From Tolypeutes matacus (taxonomy: Eukaryota > Chordata > Mammalia > Cingulata > Chlamyphoridae), in NCBI GenBank assembly GCA_026826555.1, contig JAKSZT010054304.1:34341424-34405423 (forward strand): DNA of 64,000 nt, in the 5' to 3' direction. The notes under the pieces were generated by a model that was given only the letters and a program-made list of their open reading frames with translations, was not told the origin of the DNA and did not search any database. Positions 22,260-35,030 of this stretch are shown one piece after another (within the stretch, counting starts at the first letter, position 1; each line of letters starts with the position of its first letter). The translations under genes were made by a program, and so were the position numbers.

Positions 22260-22735
22260 GTGAAATAACTAAATTTTATTGCATGGAATATAGTTTTGAG
22301 AATTCTAGAATAGTCAGGTCAGAAAATTAGTCCTTTGCACAATTGCAAAATAATGTTTTATTTACATTTAATTGTGTATTGAGATGAAAACCTAAATCTA
22401 AAATTGAGGATCTTTGTCTTCATTTCTTAAATAATTGAAATGGATGTGGAAAATATGTGCAAATATATTTTATTGTCCTCTAAAATAAGAATTGAACCAT
22501 TGATGTATGCATGCTTGTTATTGCATGTTAATAACATGGAATCCCCTTATACAGGTTTTTATAGATTCTTTTGGGGATATCTTTTTGATATATGATATTT
22601 TAAAAATTAAAATATTTCTTGAATTCCTTTATGTGATGGGTTTTAACTAAAACTTGTCCTATGGATGTATCAGTTTTAACTATACATGCTTTTAGCAATA
22701 TTTACAGATTGCACATTTCAAAAAAAAGGTCTTTT
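22260..22735 (-). other. B3GALT2: B3GALT2 3' UTR (minimum extent)
   Basis: Sequence directly after the stop codon at 22736, on the minus strand. AATAAA occurs on this strand at 22469-22474, 22357-22362 and 22275-22280; any may be a poly-A signal and the UTR may run further. AT-rich with TATT/ATTT runs as in many neuronal 3' UTRs. The end is inferred, not shown. Confidence 0.4.
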
Positions 22736-24001
22736 TTAGTGTAGTTTACGGTGGCGATACCTGCCTGCCTTTTCTTTTGCTGCATTGGCACAGGCATTGT
22801 GCTTATTTTGTTGCAGATGGTTCCAGTATTTTATCAATTCACTAGGCTGGAACTGATGAGAGGTAATTAGGTGGCTGTATTTACAGCTTGAATAAGAAAC
22901 TCGCCAGTGATTGAACACAAACTCATTGGGAGGGGGCACAGGATCAATTCTCAACTTGGCAAGACAGATTCCCACATACACATCTTCCAAGTGCAAACGA
23001 CGGATACTTAAAGAAACTTTAAATATCTTTTCTGCCAAATCTCCAGAAAAAACATAACCAGTTCCAGAACAGAAGACAGGGTAGCGCTCACTTGGGTAGA
23101 GGTCTGGTGGCATGTACCACTTGCTGTCTTTGTTTCGATTGGGTGCATATCCTCTCATTAGGTAACCAGTAAAATAGTTATGCCTGGGAGGCAGATCTGG
23201 CTTCAGTAACTTATGTATTAAATATTCAGTGTTGACAAACATGTCACTGTCAGTTTTCATAACATATGGAGTATGTGGACAGTATGTTGCAACCCAGTTC
23301 ATCCCCATTAATGTTTTAATGGTCAAATTGTAGTATGTGTCTAAATACTCCTGTTGAATGATATCATGATATTGTCTGCTTTCTTCCAGTATTGCACGTT
23401 GAAGGTAGCCATTTAGCTTAATACTTATTCCCAACAGAAAAATGCGTGTGATTTGTATACCAGGTGCTAGACTTTCATTACCCCAGGTTTGCCGAATAGC
23501 TCTTCTAGCTTCTATTTGTCCAGGTTCTGCAGCTATTAGTAGTATTAGAAAAGGACTTTTCTCCTGGCATTTTTCTGGCTCATTGATAACATATTTGAAA
23601 TAAGAATTTGAATGTCCAGTACTTTTTTCATTGTAAATACTTCCATTGGCACTAAGTGTATTCTCCAGCCCTGTAACTCCTTGTGGTGACAGGTCTGTGT
23701 TATTAGAGTTAGTTGCTGTTTGAGGCTTCAGAGTTTCAGGGATGGTTTCTTTCCAAATGTTCCGAATGGAGCTGTGGTTTGTCTCACTTTTTGTAGAGCG
23801 AAATCCTCGGAAAGTGTATGTCACAGGGTTTTCTTTAAATCCAGCTTTGCCTGGCAGCCAGTCGTGGTGATTGAAAAACAAAAACATAGCAAAAAGAAAC
23901 ACTAGAGAAAATACACCGATAAGATGGGTCCGGAACAAAGACCTCTTGGCATTCCAGGACATCTTTGCAAAGCAGCAGTGTCTTCTCCTCCACTGAAGCA
24001 T
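22736..24001 (-). CDS. B3GALT2: Beta-1,3-galactosyltransferase 2, complete single-exon CDS
   Basis: 421 codons. Transfers galactose from UDP-galactose in beta-1,3 linkage to terminal GlcNAc, making type 1 chains in the Golgi. Visible parts: a short cytosolic N-terminus (residues 1-23, basic), one membrane anchor (about 24-43, type II), a stem (about 45-145), and the GT31 catalytic domain (about 150-400). Conserved GT31 motifs are RRAIRQTWG (166-174), the DSD metal/UDP site in KTDSDMF (251-253), and EDVYVG (339-344). N-glycosylation sequons sit at N75, N100, N119, N175 and N225. The start MLQWRRRH matches the family; M14 is the next ATG. It is one residue shorter than the human protein as I remember it (422), from a lost codon at NSY-FKY near residue 134. 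Intronless coding and nesting antisense in CDC73 intron 10 are normal for this gene. It appears intact and functional. Confidence 0.97.
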   Translation of the reverse strand: MLQWRRRHCCFAKMSWNAKRSLFRTHLIGVFSLVFLFAMFLFFNHHDWLPGKAGFKENPVTYTFRGFRSTKSETNHSSIRNIWKETIPETLKPQTATNSNNTDLSPQGVTGLENTLSANGSIYNEKSTGHSNSYFKYVINEPEKCQEKSPFLILLIAAEPGQIEARRAIRQTWGNESLAPGIQITRIFLLGISIKLNGYLQRAILEESRQYHDIIQQEYLDTYYNLTIKTLMGMNWVATYCPHTPYVMKTDSDMFVNTEYLIHKLLKPDLPPRHNYFTGYLMRGYAPNRNKDSKWYMPPDLYPSERYPVFCSGTGYVFSGDLAEKIFKVSLSIRRLHLEDVYVGICLAKLRIDPVPPPNEFVFNHWRVSYSSCKYSHLITSHQFQPSELIKYWNHLQQNKHNACANAAKEKAGRYRHRKLH

Positions 24002-24125
24002 GTTGTAAATATCCAGTAATGGGATATGAAATAATGGTTGCTGAAAATGTTTTCTTCTCCTGAATCAATACTATTCTTTGGTAATCATTTTCTGATTCTG
24101 TCACGTTGTGTCCCTTGCAGTCATT
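24002..24125 (-). other. B3GALT2: B3GALT2 exon 2 5' UTR with candidate splice acceptor
   Basis: Read on the minus strand, TTATGCTTCATCTTTGTAG then AATGACTGC puts an acceptor at 24126-24127 with a pyrimidine-rich tract before it. The 124 bases from there to the start codon would be untranslated exon 2 sequence. No upstream in-frame extension resembling the protein exists. Inferred from sequence and the two-exon structure known for this gene. Confidence 0.5.
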
Positions 24126-27100
24126 CTACAAAGATGAAGCATAAAAGTTTACAAAATGTTAAATATTACAAAACTGCCTTAAAGGGACTTTACGGTGCTA
24201 ATAAAATTGAGATAAATAGGAATTTCTTAAGTTGTGAAAATGATAACCCAGAAATGAAGCTTATAATTTGTTTTTCCCTTGTTAACTAATAATGTGCTGG
24301 ATTAATTCCTTTAAAAACACAACTTTGTAGCAAAATGAACAATTAAAAGAAGATGATGGATTAACTATTGTCCACTTATTTCATTGTTCAGTAGTTCTGG
24401 CCATTTGTGCTTTTGACTCCAGTTAAAAATATAAAAGTTGTATGCATGTAGAAAAAAAAATGTTACTAGATTCCTGAGAGAGACCATGTGAAAAGGCCCT
24501 GAGAGCAGATGGAAAATTTATTGGCATTAATTAAAATTGATTTGACATACCATTGGTTGTATGGTACACAGTCAGTGGCCTTTTTTTTTGTAAAATGGTC
24601 ATGTATCAGTTGTGGGACGGAGGGTTATGGCAGAGTTCTGTTAGTCACAGTACACTGCTTGGCATGTTTCCATTGGCCCCTGCTGTGTTGAGAAAGTCAA
24701 TGAGAAGATGCACCTGTCAAAATTAATTTTCAGGGTCCAGTAACTTCAGTGCAGGATTTTTAGACAGTAATAAATGATGAACATTTTCAAGTCCTCTTTT
24801 CTAATTTTAATCTTTCATTTCAAATATGAGGTATTCAACAGATCATTGTCCTAACTTAGACTTAAGATTGATTTTAAAATATAGCAAGTAATGATTTAAA
24901 TTATCTATGGCTGTAGCAGAGCACTATCATATTTCTCAGTTTAGTCTTCATGTTAGAATTAAACAGAACTACTTTGAATAGTTTTTCCAGATTTCCTACA
25001 AATATAGGCAGTAGCTACTATCACATCCAACTGTTTAAATTTTTAAATTTCAAAAAATATATTTGAAAAAATTCTTGGGTTACGCTGTGTTCTCAGTTTT
25101 CATGTAGAGAATATGACAGATTGTTAGAACTTTTGACAGTGTCCTAGATTTTAAAAAGATGATGAAATATCGGTATGGTTTTCACTATGCCACATATTAA
25201 GAGCTGGCTATGTTATCCTTGAACAAGGTTTTCAGTGTATAGCACAAACTTGTTCATGTTTTTCAGTTCTTAATTTTTCTGGACAAAGGCATGGTGGTAG
25301 GAAATGGATGAGGAACTGTTGGCGTGAATTACGTTGAAAGAGAAAAAAATTGTTTGGGAAGGGAATAGTAAATGTGTAATTTTTATTTTTTCAACTCTTT
25401 AGTGTGAAAATTATTTCTTTAAGAAAAAGAAAACTAAGCAGCCAATTAAAAAATTTAATGTAGGAAAACTTGTTTATTTGAAATTATATACATATATAGG
25501 TCTTTGTGTTTAGTGAGACTGTGATAGTGAGAAACTCATGGTTCGTAACAAATTTGCCAGACACCGATATGAAAGTTAATTGTTTTTAGGAAATAATAGT
25601 ATGTACACGGAAATCCTCATATAATTGAGTAATTATAAAGTAGAATACACATACATAATGTTAAGTACTTCAAACATATTGATTGAAAGTATTAGGGATA
25701 TATGAATGAAAGTACTGCTATTCTAGGAACAGCCACTAGGAGGAGCAAGTAGGTGGGAATTTGAATGAATTTCTAAAGTACAGGCAGCAATGTTTGATAA
25801 TTTCTAGTTTCTGAAATTATGTAGTACTTTTAAAAGTTACAGTATTTCTCAAATGTAAAAAAATCATTTAATTTCTATAGAAGTGGACAGTATGATTCTT
25901 CTTTAAGTTTAGGATGTTAAAAACAAATAATGTAGTTTGCTATTTATCAGGTTTTATTTACATGAAATTTAACTGTACGTTACTATAATGAAGACCAAGG
26001 CTATTCATTGTACCAGTAAAACCTAGTTCTGCTATGGCTAAGCTGAAAGTAGTGTTGAGTGTTCTGATTTAAAAACTTACTTTTCTCCTCCTTGTACTTG
26101 TAAATAATTGGCTATTCTGTTTAAACCAAGAAACTATTTCTGAGCTTTTTTTCCCAAACCCCCCAAAAGAGGCCACGAGGCATTAAAAATCATGTGTGTT
26201 AAATTTATTTGATAATCTGTGTTAAACATTCCAGCACTAAATTGTTTACAACTTTTTGTTGATATAATGATGCTTAAAATCTGATTGAAGCCCAATCATT
26301 TAGATCTTTTAAAAGTGTAAATTTAATGGTTGAAGAAGTTTGTTGTTTGACTGAATGTTTGAATAAAGGAATGCAGGAATGAAGGTAAATGTAGTAATAA
26401 ATTGCAGTGTTTTTATTATGAAAACAATATACTTGAAGTGATGCTACCAAGTTATTTGTGTTACAGAAAACAAAAAAATTACTTTATATTGTAAGCTAGC
26501 ATAAATACATAGTTTTTGGTCCTAATGTGATTTTGTAACAATTGTTGAGATATCAACATGCATCTTATTTCAATTTTACAATATTTTTATATTTGTAAAT
26601 AAACTGCTAAAGCTTGAAATTCACATATACCTATTTGTTAATCTCCCACTGATATATGAAATACATGTGTCTAGCATTTAAAAATTCCTTATTAAAAGTT
26701 TCTTAGACATTAATCATTTTTCTGCTGAAAAGAAAGTACATTTGAAGTGAAGTAACTTCCTTCTTTTACTAAATAGATAAAACTATTCTTCAGTTAGTGC
26801 CTGTTGTAAAATTCTTGGAAAATGGGAACAAGACAAAGTTAAAATATTTTTGGCATTCAAAGTAATTTTGTACATCTACATTTTCAGAATAGCATTAGCT
26901 TTCATTCTTCTATTTCATTTGTTTTATGATTTGAAGTTATGTATATTTAAGTCTTATGCTTTGAGTTTATAGGGGAATGTTTCTGAAAAATTGCTGTTCA
27001 GTTGCTTTGTGCACACACATACACTGCTTTTATCATTTGGCTTTTTATAGTGTTGATATCTTTAGTCTATTAGAACAATAGTAAATTTAAAGGTTCTTTA

Positions 27101-28831
27101 ATAAAAAAATACTCTTTTCCTTTGGGATGTCTAGCTTGTAAAAATGTTTAGTTGGTGACTAACATTGAGAGATAAAGGCACTAGAAGGGTCTTGAGATTT
27201 TTACAACCATATTTTTTTGTTGTTGACTACGATCAGATATCAATCTTTATTAGAACAGAAATTCATGGTTATGAGATAATGAGATGTAATGGTAATAGGG
27301 TCTGTGATAAACTTGAGTGAATTTAGCTCTTTAATTTTATAATGGAATGCTTATATATATCTAAAAAGTATTTGCCTTTTGTTATTAAATAATAGGCTTT
27401 TGAGTTGTGTGAAATTGAGGAAAATTCAGTGTTTTTGATAGCTTTATAAAAAATTTTAGAAATATCTTTCTAGTTCTTGAGGCTTGAGTTGCTGTTGTAA
27501 CTATGATTGTTACTAAAATAGTTTATTAGATTTATCTCTGCCCTGCACATGCATACAGTGGCAGTAGTTCGTTACTACATATTAATATAGCCTGGAAGCA
27601 CACCAGTACATTTATCTTTAATTTTTGACCTTGTATTTCTGTTCATGGATATTTTTGTATCATTTTCATATTATGTTTTTGAATTTCAATTTTATAATTA
27701 TCACACAGGAACAACGTGAGATTTTACCGCCTAGAATCAGTATGTTACCTAAAATAAAAGCTCACTATTTCAAATGGGGAATTTTTAGAAACGATTAATA
27801 TCTCTTTGTTTAAAGTTGTATCATGGACAGTATAATAATATCCATATCTACTTGGTGTTAGTCTCTGTATAAACTTACACTACCTTATGTGATCCTACAC
27901 TAATGCTTTCCTTTCACTATTTTCTCTTAGCTGGTATTACTTAAAATTTGTTGATATTTTCTTTGGCTTTGTTCATTGTCTTTATTTGGGGAGATAAGTA
28001 TTGGAGGGGAGATTTTATTACTAAATAAAGCCGTTATATATTAAGATTTTGTTTTTAAAGGACTTTGAAAATAGCTCTTAAATATTAAGATCATCTTTGT
28101 ACTATTTAATGTAATTTCCCTTCATTGTCTCTTTAGATAGCCATTTTTAAGAAAGTGTTTTAATTTACTTGATAAGTATTCAATTTGACCTAATTTGTTA
28201 GAGAATTTCTATATTTTCTTTAGAGGGCTACAGATTTTTATTAAGTTTAATTTCTCAGAGTCCTTTAAGTACATCTTGTTACTATTTGCCTCCCCCCACC
28301 CCACCCCCTCCACACATCTGAAATCCAGTATTACTCCAAGCTACATATCTGACTGAATAAAGCAGTGGCAGTTTGCCTTCTGAACAATGACAGGTTTTAA
28401 AAATCATATATTTAGAAAACCTTTTATAGTTTCAATGGCAGTGAACTGTATGAACTTGTTTATCAGATATTAGTTCCTTCAGGGCTATAAACAGGTAACA
28501 GACATTTAAATGAACATCACATACAAGGTTTTGACATACCTTCCTTGGTCAGGCCATTTATGGTGAGAGGATTATGCCCACTGAAAATACTTTTGGCACG
28601 CCATCACTTCAGCCAAAAAGATGCTATCGAACATGCGCACATCCCCCAATAGTCTGCCTCCTGCGATTGCTTTTCACAGTATTCAAAGTGTCCATCTGTC
28701 CGTTTTTCTTCAAGTTACCTTTCTTGTTCATATGGTCCTAGTCTTGTGAGATTTTTCCTTTCATTTTCTCTTTCTTTATTTAAACAAAAGAGCTGTAGTT
28801 GTCTGTTCCATGTGGAGCACTGTTGACTTAC
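24126..28831 (-). other. B3GALT2 intron 1 (also CDC73 intron 10), repeat-poor
   Basis: About 4.7 kb between the candidate acceptor and donor. I recognise no SINE and no clear L1 here, in contrast to both sides. AT-rich throughout; a C-rich run lies at about 28291-28312. Lack of insertions may reflect constraint or chance. No exon seen. Confidence 0.5.
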
Positions 28832-29225
28832 CAATAGTTGATGCATTGAAGCTTTCTACGTATGCTGTTTTCCTGCCTGGACAATGCAGTGCTGTGTTCT
28901 CTTCTCAGTATCCATATTTCTAGTAATAACACTGAGCTGCAATGTAAAGCAGCCAGAGCTAGAATGTAGTGCTACGTTGTATTGGAAAAGAATAGGATTT
29001 ACCTCTCTTCTTTCGTTGTTGCCTGGCAGCTGCGAGAAGAATTTTGAGCAGTTTTACTGGGATTTTTTCCTATAATATGAAATCCACGGTTCCTCAGCTG
29101 CTGCACAGGCAGGCAGCCGTTTAAATGTGGGCTTGACAGATGCTCTCTTCTGACAGAGCAGAATTTAACGTCACTGCTTGGCTGAATCCCACGTGATTGT
29201 TTGCATTCATTTTGTCTAAAAACCT
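28832..29225 (-). promoter_or_regulatory. B3GALT2: Candidate B3GALT2 noncoding exon 1 and promoter
   Basis: On the minus strand a strong donor, ATTG|GTAAGTC, lies at 28831-28832. Upstream is about 390 bp of higher-GC, repeat-free sequence. It holds a CRE-like TGACGTTA (29166-29173), an E-box CACGTG (29190-29195), and an AT-rich TATTATA element (about 29071-29077). The TATA-like element would put a start near 29045 and an exon of about 210 bases. Distance to exon 2 (4.7 kb) fits a compact two-exon gene. All inferred; a further donor-like GTATGT at about 28545 is an alternative. Confidence 0.45.
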
Positions 29226-30384
29226 AAGGTAGGGAGAAGCTTAGAGATTTTGCTTCTATACTGTCAAAATTATATGTATTCAGTACAAATGTAGTGATGA
29301 GTGAATAATATGAAAATGAGATGATTATGAAATGAATGGTTATGATTTTATTTTTTCCACCTTATTTCCTTTTTTCACTTTAAGCTTAAGTACAGTCTTT
29401 CAAAATGTTTCCAGTGTTAGATGTTGGTTTTCATGTTTCTTACATGCCTTGGTAGGGCGTAAGTAGTATAAGCTTCTGTATGTAACTTGGGTGTAAATTT
29501 AACTCTTTCAGTGCACTCTTCCCCTTGAAGCTTTTTCCTCAAATTGCTCCTGTTTCACTAATATCTAGTAAGACTCATAAACCATTTATCATTTATCTGT
29601 ATCTTAGACTTTTTCCCCTGTTTTCTGGGATTTATATAAATCAGCAGTTGTGGATTGCTTTGGCGATGTGGTATGATACAGCCCACTTCTTATTTGCTCT
29701 TGTTGTTTCTAGTGTTCTTGAAGGTAGCAAAACTTTTTAAATCACTTCTTAATATCAGCATTTATTTTTCATTTATTTCTCCATTTCCTCAAATTGTATG
29801 TATGATAGAAATCAACAAAATGGCATAGTAGATATAGCATATTTTTATAGGATCTTCTTGGTGGGTAATGAGGTTTTACTAATTATATTTACTTACCCTA
29901 ATATTTTAGGACGGTTTAGTAACTTGCTGTTATACAGATTCTACAGTAAGTACTAGATACTTATTCTGAAAAATTTGTTTGAATGGTTTGTCTCCTGGGC
30001 ACCTTGGCACCTTGCTCATTTTTTTCTGTAGAGCACTGTGGCAGTGTCATTCCTCCCCCCCCCCCCCCAATATAGCCTTAATTATCAATTTTAATTAGTA
30101 ATTAATACCTAGAAATTTAAGGTTTTGGAATTTAAGCAATGTTTGTAGTTACACAGGCTCTTCATCTTGCCCATGTTTCCCAGTAATTTTGGTTACATTT
30201 TCTCTAAAATTTGTTTAATTTTCATCCTCATAGTTTTGCATTTAGCTGATGAAAGATGCTTTGTAATTTTAGGAACTTTATTACTGTATTTTAGGAGTGT
30301 ATGTGACATTTCTAGAAATGCTAAAAGAAACATTAAGAGAAATATGAGACCTACAGCTTTGACTTTTCCAAGTGTGAAGGATGG
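29226..30384. other. CDC73 intron upstream of B3GALT2, no gene seen
   Basis: AT-rich. A C homopolymer of about 16 bases lies at 30053-30068. No exon or named repeat recognised. Confidence 0.5.
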
Positions 30385-30440
30385 GATTAAAACCCAGGTT
30401 TCTTGGCTTTAGTCCTTTTATCCACCATGCTAAAATGCCC
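30385..30440 (+). repeat. MIR fragment
   Basis: GGGATTAAAACCCAGGTTTC then CTTTTATCCACCATGCT matches the MIR 3'-central pattern (GGATT-GAACCCAGG ... CCACTATGC). Followed by a T-run at about 30445-30463. Confidence 0.55.
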
Positions 30441-30689
30441 ACCTTTTTTTTTTTTTTTTTTTTACATAAGATAAACTTAAGTAGCAGGATAATACTTAGA
30501 TATTCTCTAAAACTCATTCTCTGGAAGTAGAAGTAGATTTCTTAGAACAGTATTTATTCGTGACTGCTTTTGTAGAATTTGATTACGCAACTAGCATCAG
30601 TTACCATTAATTTATTGTTTACCCAAAGTCATACTGTGTGCTAAGCCTGCCTGAAGTTATATAAATGACTTTTTTCTTCTTATAATAAT

Positions 30690-30845
30690 TTTATTATTGG
30701 AATACCCATTTTAAAGATGAGGAACCAGTGCTTAGAGTAATTAAATAATTAGCCCAAATATCAGCTAATTAGTGATGAGAAAGAGGCCAAGATGGGAATT
30801 GAAGCAAGATTTTCTGAGTCCTTAGGCTCTGTTTAACCATTATGA
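30690..30845 (+). repeat. MIR fragment
   Basis: TTTTAAAGATGAGGAACCAG, AGCCCAAATATCAGCTAATTAG, GGGAATTGAAGC and TTTAACCATTATG follow the MIR order. Ancient, non-functional. Confidence 0.7.
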
Positions 30846-33800
30846 TAATAATGCTGGAAAAATTGTGGGAAAATATTTATAACAGTGAGACAGCATACCA
30901 AGGAATCATTGATAGAATTATAAATGGATGTTTGTATTTTCTCTTTACTCACGTGTTCAACAAATATATATTGAGAACTGCCATATACCAACATTTGCAT
31001 ATAAGCACAGTCTATTAAATGCTGGGAATACAAAGATGAATTAGACGCAGTCCCTATCCTTTTTTCCTGGGAAGGAAAAAACAATTCTTTTTGTCAGTTC
31101 TTTTTATTGAACTCTCTTTCAATGCCCCTCGGGATTTATTATGTATCTTGACTGCTAAGAAAGCTCTCTGGATAACCTGCTCACTAGTGGTTACCTCCAG
31201 TATTGGGCTGAGGCCTGAATTCCTAGTGAGTTTTTGTCTCAACCATGCTTTCTATGGGGCATATGTTTATATAGCAAAAGAAACTGTTTAAATTAAAACT
31301 AACAAAAGGTGCCTTGTGTAAACTTTTAAGAACACCTGCAATCCCTTAAATTAAGCTGGTTAAAACGTTACATAAAGTACCTAAAAGCAACAGCAGATGT
31401 GAGATAAAAGTTTCTTTAGTTAACTTTTCTAGCAACCAACATGTTTCCAACCAAGAGAAACTGCAAAAATCTTAGGACGGGCATAAAAGTTCTTCCTTTA
31501 GTCTAGTTTCTTTTAATATCTGAATTCTGTGGTTAAATAAACTCAGTAAATGTGACAGGTCTTTGTCAGACTTAGCAAACTGACAGCTATTTTGTTAAGT
31601 TTTATGGTTATAAATGTCTTATACTTTTTACTTACATAGGCTTCTTTTTAATCTTATAATACATCCTGATGGAAAAGTAGGTAGTATTACTATAGGCCTT
31701 ATGGCCAGAACTACGCATGCCAATTTGAGGATTTTCCTGGGCATGTCTAAAATAGCCCTCAAGGAGTCAGAAGTTAAAAACAATTGTATTGCCTCCTATT
31801 TCTTAGTTTTTACTAGATTAGAAATAATTATTCTTTTATTCATGTAGACATTAGTTTTTGAGTGATTATTACATGATGAATCAGATACAGACCTGCTCAA
31901 GTAGATCACTTGAAGAATAAGACATTTATTCTTAAGTCATAGTGAAGTGTCATATGAAGATAAGACATTACATGGAGTTATATCATCTATTTTATTATCT
32001 TTATAAACTCAACTGCATGTTCTTGGCAAAAAGGAAGAGAGAAAGGGGTTGGGGAAGGAAGTGCCAAGCAGGGGCTAGTGATGTCCATTTACTGAGAAAG
32101 AGCAAATGACCTTAAGTAAGTAATATGAGAAGGAAGGCATGAAGCTGCTTTTTCTTACATTGGTCTGCATTCTTGTTTGTGCTTTAGTATGTGTAGTTGA
32201 CCCCTAAATGTAAGTCATTTATTTTAGCTGGTGCTTACCTGAAGAACTAGCTGTCTTTTCCAATGCTGGAGAAAAGTCTTAATATTTTGGATTAGGTATA
32301 ATTTCCACGATACTCTTCTGAAAACTGTCATTTGACAGACTTGCTTTGAGACAAATTTTAATTTTATTGAGTTCAGTCCACAATTATGCATAGTAATATT
32401 TGCTGAGTTTATATCTCTTTACTCTTTTGACTTAAAATCAGATGCAACATTTTTCATTACATAAAAAGATTTGGACAAATGGCGTGTTCTTGGTTATTTA
32501 ATATTAATAACTAGTTTTCCCTTTTTGAAGAATAATTATGAAATGTTTATTAAGAGTTTGAAATTTTCCTCTGAAGTCATATAGGTGATTTATGAACCAG
32601 CTTTACTTTGCTTTGCACTCACACAGCAAGTTTTAGTGTGATTTCAAATTAGCAATCTCAGAATGACCACAAGTGTCAGTGTTTGCCTGCCTTATTTTTC
32701 TGCTTCCGTTTTCACCAAGTTATGCAACCAGATACATTGTTTAAGAAATTCTTTTGATTTGAAAGCAAAGCTAAAAATTTAAGTTTCTCTTGTGTAACTA
32801 TTTGTAATCACATTTTTCTGTTTTAATTCATGTAGATTATTAACTATCATAAGGATAAATGTAAGCATTTAAAATCAGCAATGACTTTGGCAAGCACTTT
32901 AATATTGTACTTGTTCATTATCTGGTTTTCTTAATAGTATACCTGTTTCTGCTTAACACAAATCAATGTGAATCATTCAGTTATTTGGCCCACACGGGGT
33001 ACTATTGGTTAGAGCTGTGGATCTCAGTGGGGGTGGGGATGGTGTGGAGGGTAGAATACTAGGGGTAATATTGCTTTCTGGAAGTTGATGAGTGTTTTTT
33101 GTTGACAACATGATTGATGGGCTTTTAGTGAGTGGGGTCAGGGAAGGTAGTAGTCCTGTAGTATATGGGACAGCCACATACAACAGCAAATATTTCCATG
33201 TTCTTTTCTTTAGGTCTTTTGAATGTCCCTTTGGATATTTGTGTGAGTGAAAGACATGCTTTATAATTAAGTGAATCTAGAACATAAATAGAACACAGTA
33301 TTTTTTGTACAGTTTTAACGTGCACTGAATTTTCTGTGCTGTAACTACCATGTACATTGAGATAAAATTGTATTTTGTTCTGAACTTTACCACTAATTCA
33401 CCATTTTGAAAAATCATATTGTCTAGCAGTGATGCTCATAGTAATTGAATTACCTATATGGTATAACAGTTTGTGGTCATTTATAATTGTTGCATTCACT
33501 ATGATTTTATGTATGGGTATAAACATCTGATTGATTATTTCATTGTGTCTTCTGATAGTTGTGCCTGAGAACTTACTGAACATATTGCAATACATATTAT
33601 TTTTATTATAAGTCACTTAAATTGTTTTCCTTTTATATTAGTTAGGATATTGATTTTTTTAAAATTATGTGTATAGGTTGGTTATTACCTATATTACCTC
33701 AAATAGTTAAAGGGGTCAAACTGAAATATTTCTTATATGAAGGGAAATGTTGAGTTTGATAAGGTTGTGAACCTACTGGCTTAGCACCTTTGAATGAATT

Positions 33801-34429
33801 ACTTCAGACTCACTATTCCCCACTCCCTGTTCCCAACACATTGCTGGTATTTAAAATTCTTAACAGTACAACTTATTACAAAGTCTAACGATTTATAAAT
33901 TGAGGTGGTTTAGCATGTTGAAACTTAAAATTTCGCAGAGAACCCATAGTTACTGAAAAATAAATGATTAGAATCTGAATATTTTAGATAAGGAAAGAAA
34001 GCATCTGTTGGAAGTGAGTAAATAGAATGTTTTTCCCCAGTGGACTTTTTTGAGGAGAGAAGGTATTGTTGAGCATACTTGATTTTAAATTCATATAGCT
34101 ATCTTCATTCTGATTTTTTATGATTGGAGAAAGGGACTTTAGTTTGAAGAAACTTTGTAAAACAGAGAAGAGGCAGGTAAAGGTTACAAGACTAGAATGG
34201 GATAGTAGTTGACTTTAGTGTATGGTTCCTTACCCCCATTCTACTTTTTCAGCAGTGCAAGGTACAAGGGATTATGAGATACATCATTAAGTTTCTTACT
34301 TTCAAGGAATTGATAAACTTGTTGGGGACATACATAGATCATTATAAAGATAAAATAACTGGAAATAAATGTTAGTTATTTAGAATTTTTTCTTTCATGT
34401 ATCAATTCTCTTTGTGTGATTCATTATGG
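30846..34429. other. CDC73 intron, no gene seen
   Basis: AT-rich. About 30945-31065 resembles a common old mammalian repeat (TTCAACAAATATATATTGAG ... GCTGGGAATACAAAGATGAA) and about 34255-34370 a related stretch. Other frames, such as 31614-31847, have no protein resemblance. Confidence 0.45.
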
Positions 34430-35030
34430 TGTGTATTAGTTAGCCAAAGGGGTGCTAATGTGAAATACCAAAAATGGGTTGGTTTTACCCTTTATTTGGG
34501 GTAAAAGTCTACAGATACTAGGCCATAAAGTGTTAAGTTTCTTCTCTCACCACGGTCCATTGCCACGTGTTAGAGCAAGACAGCTGCTGGCGTTTGCCAG
34601 GGTTCAGGCTTCTGGGGTTCCTCTCTTCCTGGGGCTGCATTTCTCTCTATGCTTAGCTCCTGTTTCCTCCACAAGGCCAGCTGTAGACTATCAGGCGAAC
34701 GGCTTGCTTCTCTTCTCCTGGGGCCTTCTTTCCAACATCAAAATTGCTTCTCAAAAGACTGCTTCAACTGTCCTTTGCCTTGCCTTTTATATTTGATTCT
34801 CCACCCACCAAGGGGTGGAGCTCAATGCCCTACTGACTCCTAGTCAACGCCCTAATCATAACTTAATCATGCCCAGATTAACAGATCAGTTTACAATCAT
34901 GATCCAATTATATTTTTGGAATTCATAATTACATCAGATTCCCCAGCGGTTACATGGTGTCACTCAATCTCATTGATTTTTCGTACATTTTATCTTCCCA
35001 GTTGCAGTTGGTTTGTATTACAGTTTTTCC
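34430..35030 (+). repeat. Probable solo LTR of ERVL-like type
   Basis: The layout is reminiscent of MLT2/MT2-type LTRs. It starts TGTGTATTAGTTAGCC, reads GAAATACCAAAAATGGGTTGG, has a GC-richer middle with CTCTCTTCCTGGGGC, and ends with TTGGAATTCATAATTACATC. No internal viral genes flank it. The exact 3' edge and duplication are unclear. A different lineage-specific repeat remains possible. The small frames inside are not genes. Confidence 0.4.

Noticed and set aside
1..22735. CDC73 exon 10 in the window
   Set aside because: I looked for coding text matching the residues just before 325 and did not find it; in human it lies well upstream of B3GALT2, so it is probably before the window.
23720..23905. 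Plus-strand frame inside B3GALT2
   Set aside because: Antisense shadow of a strongly supported coding sequence.
34479..34843. Plus-strand frames of 105 and 64 codons
   Set aside because: Sit inside an LTR-like repeat with no gene-like features.
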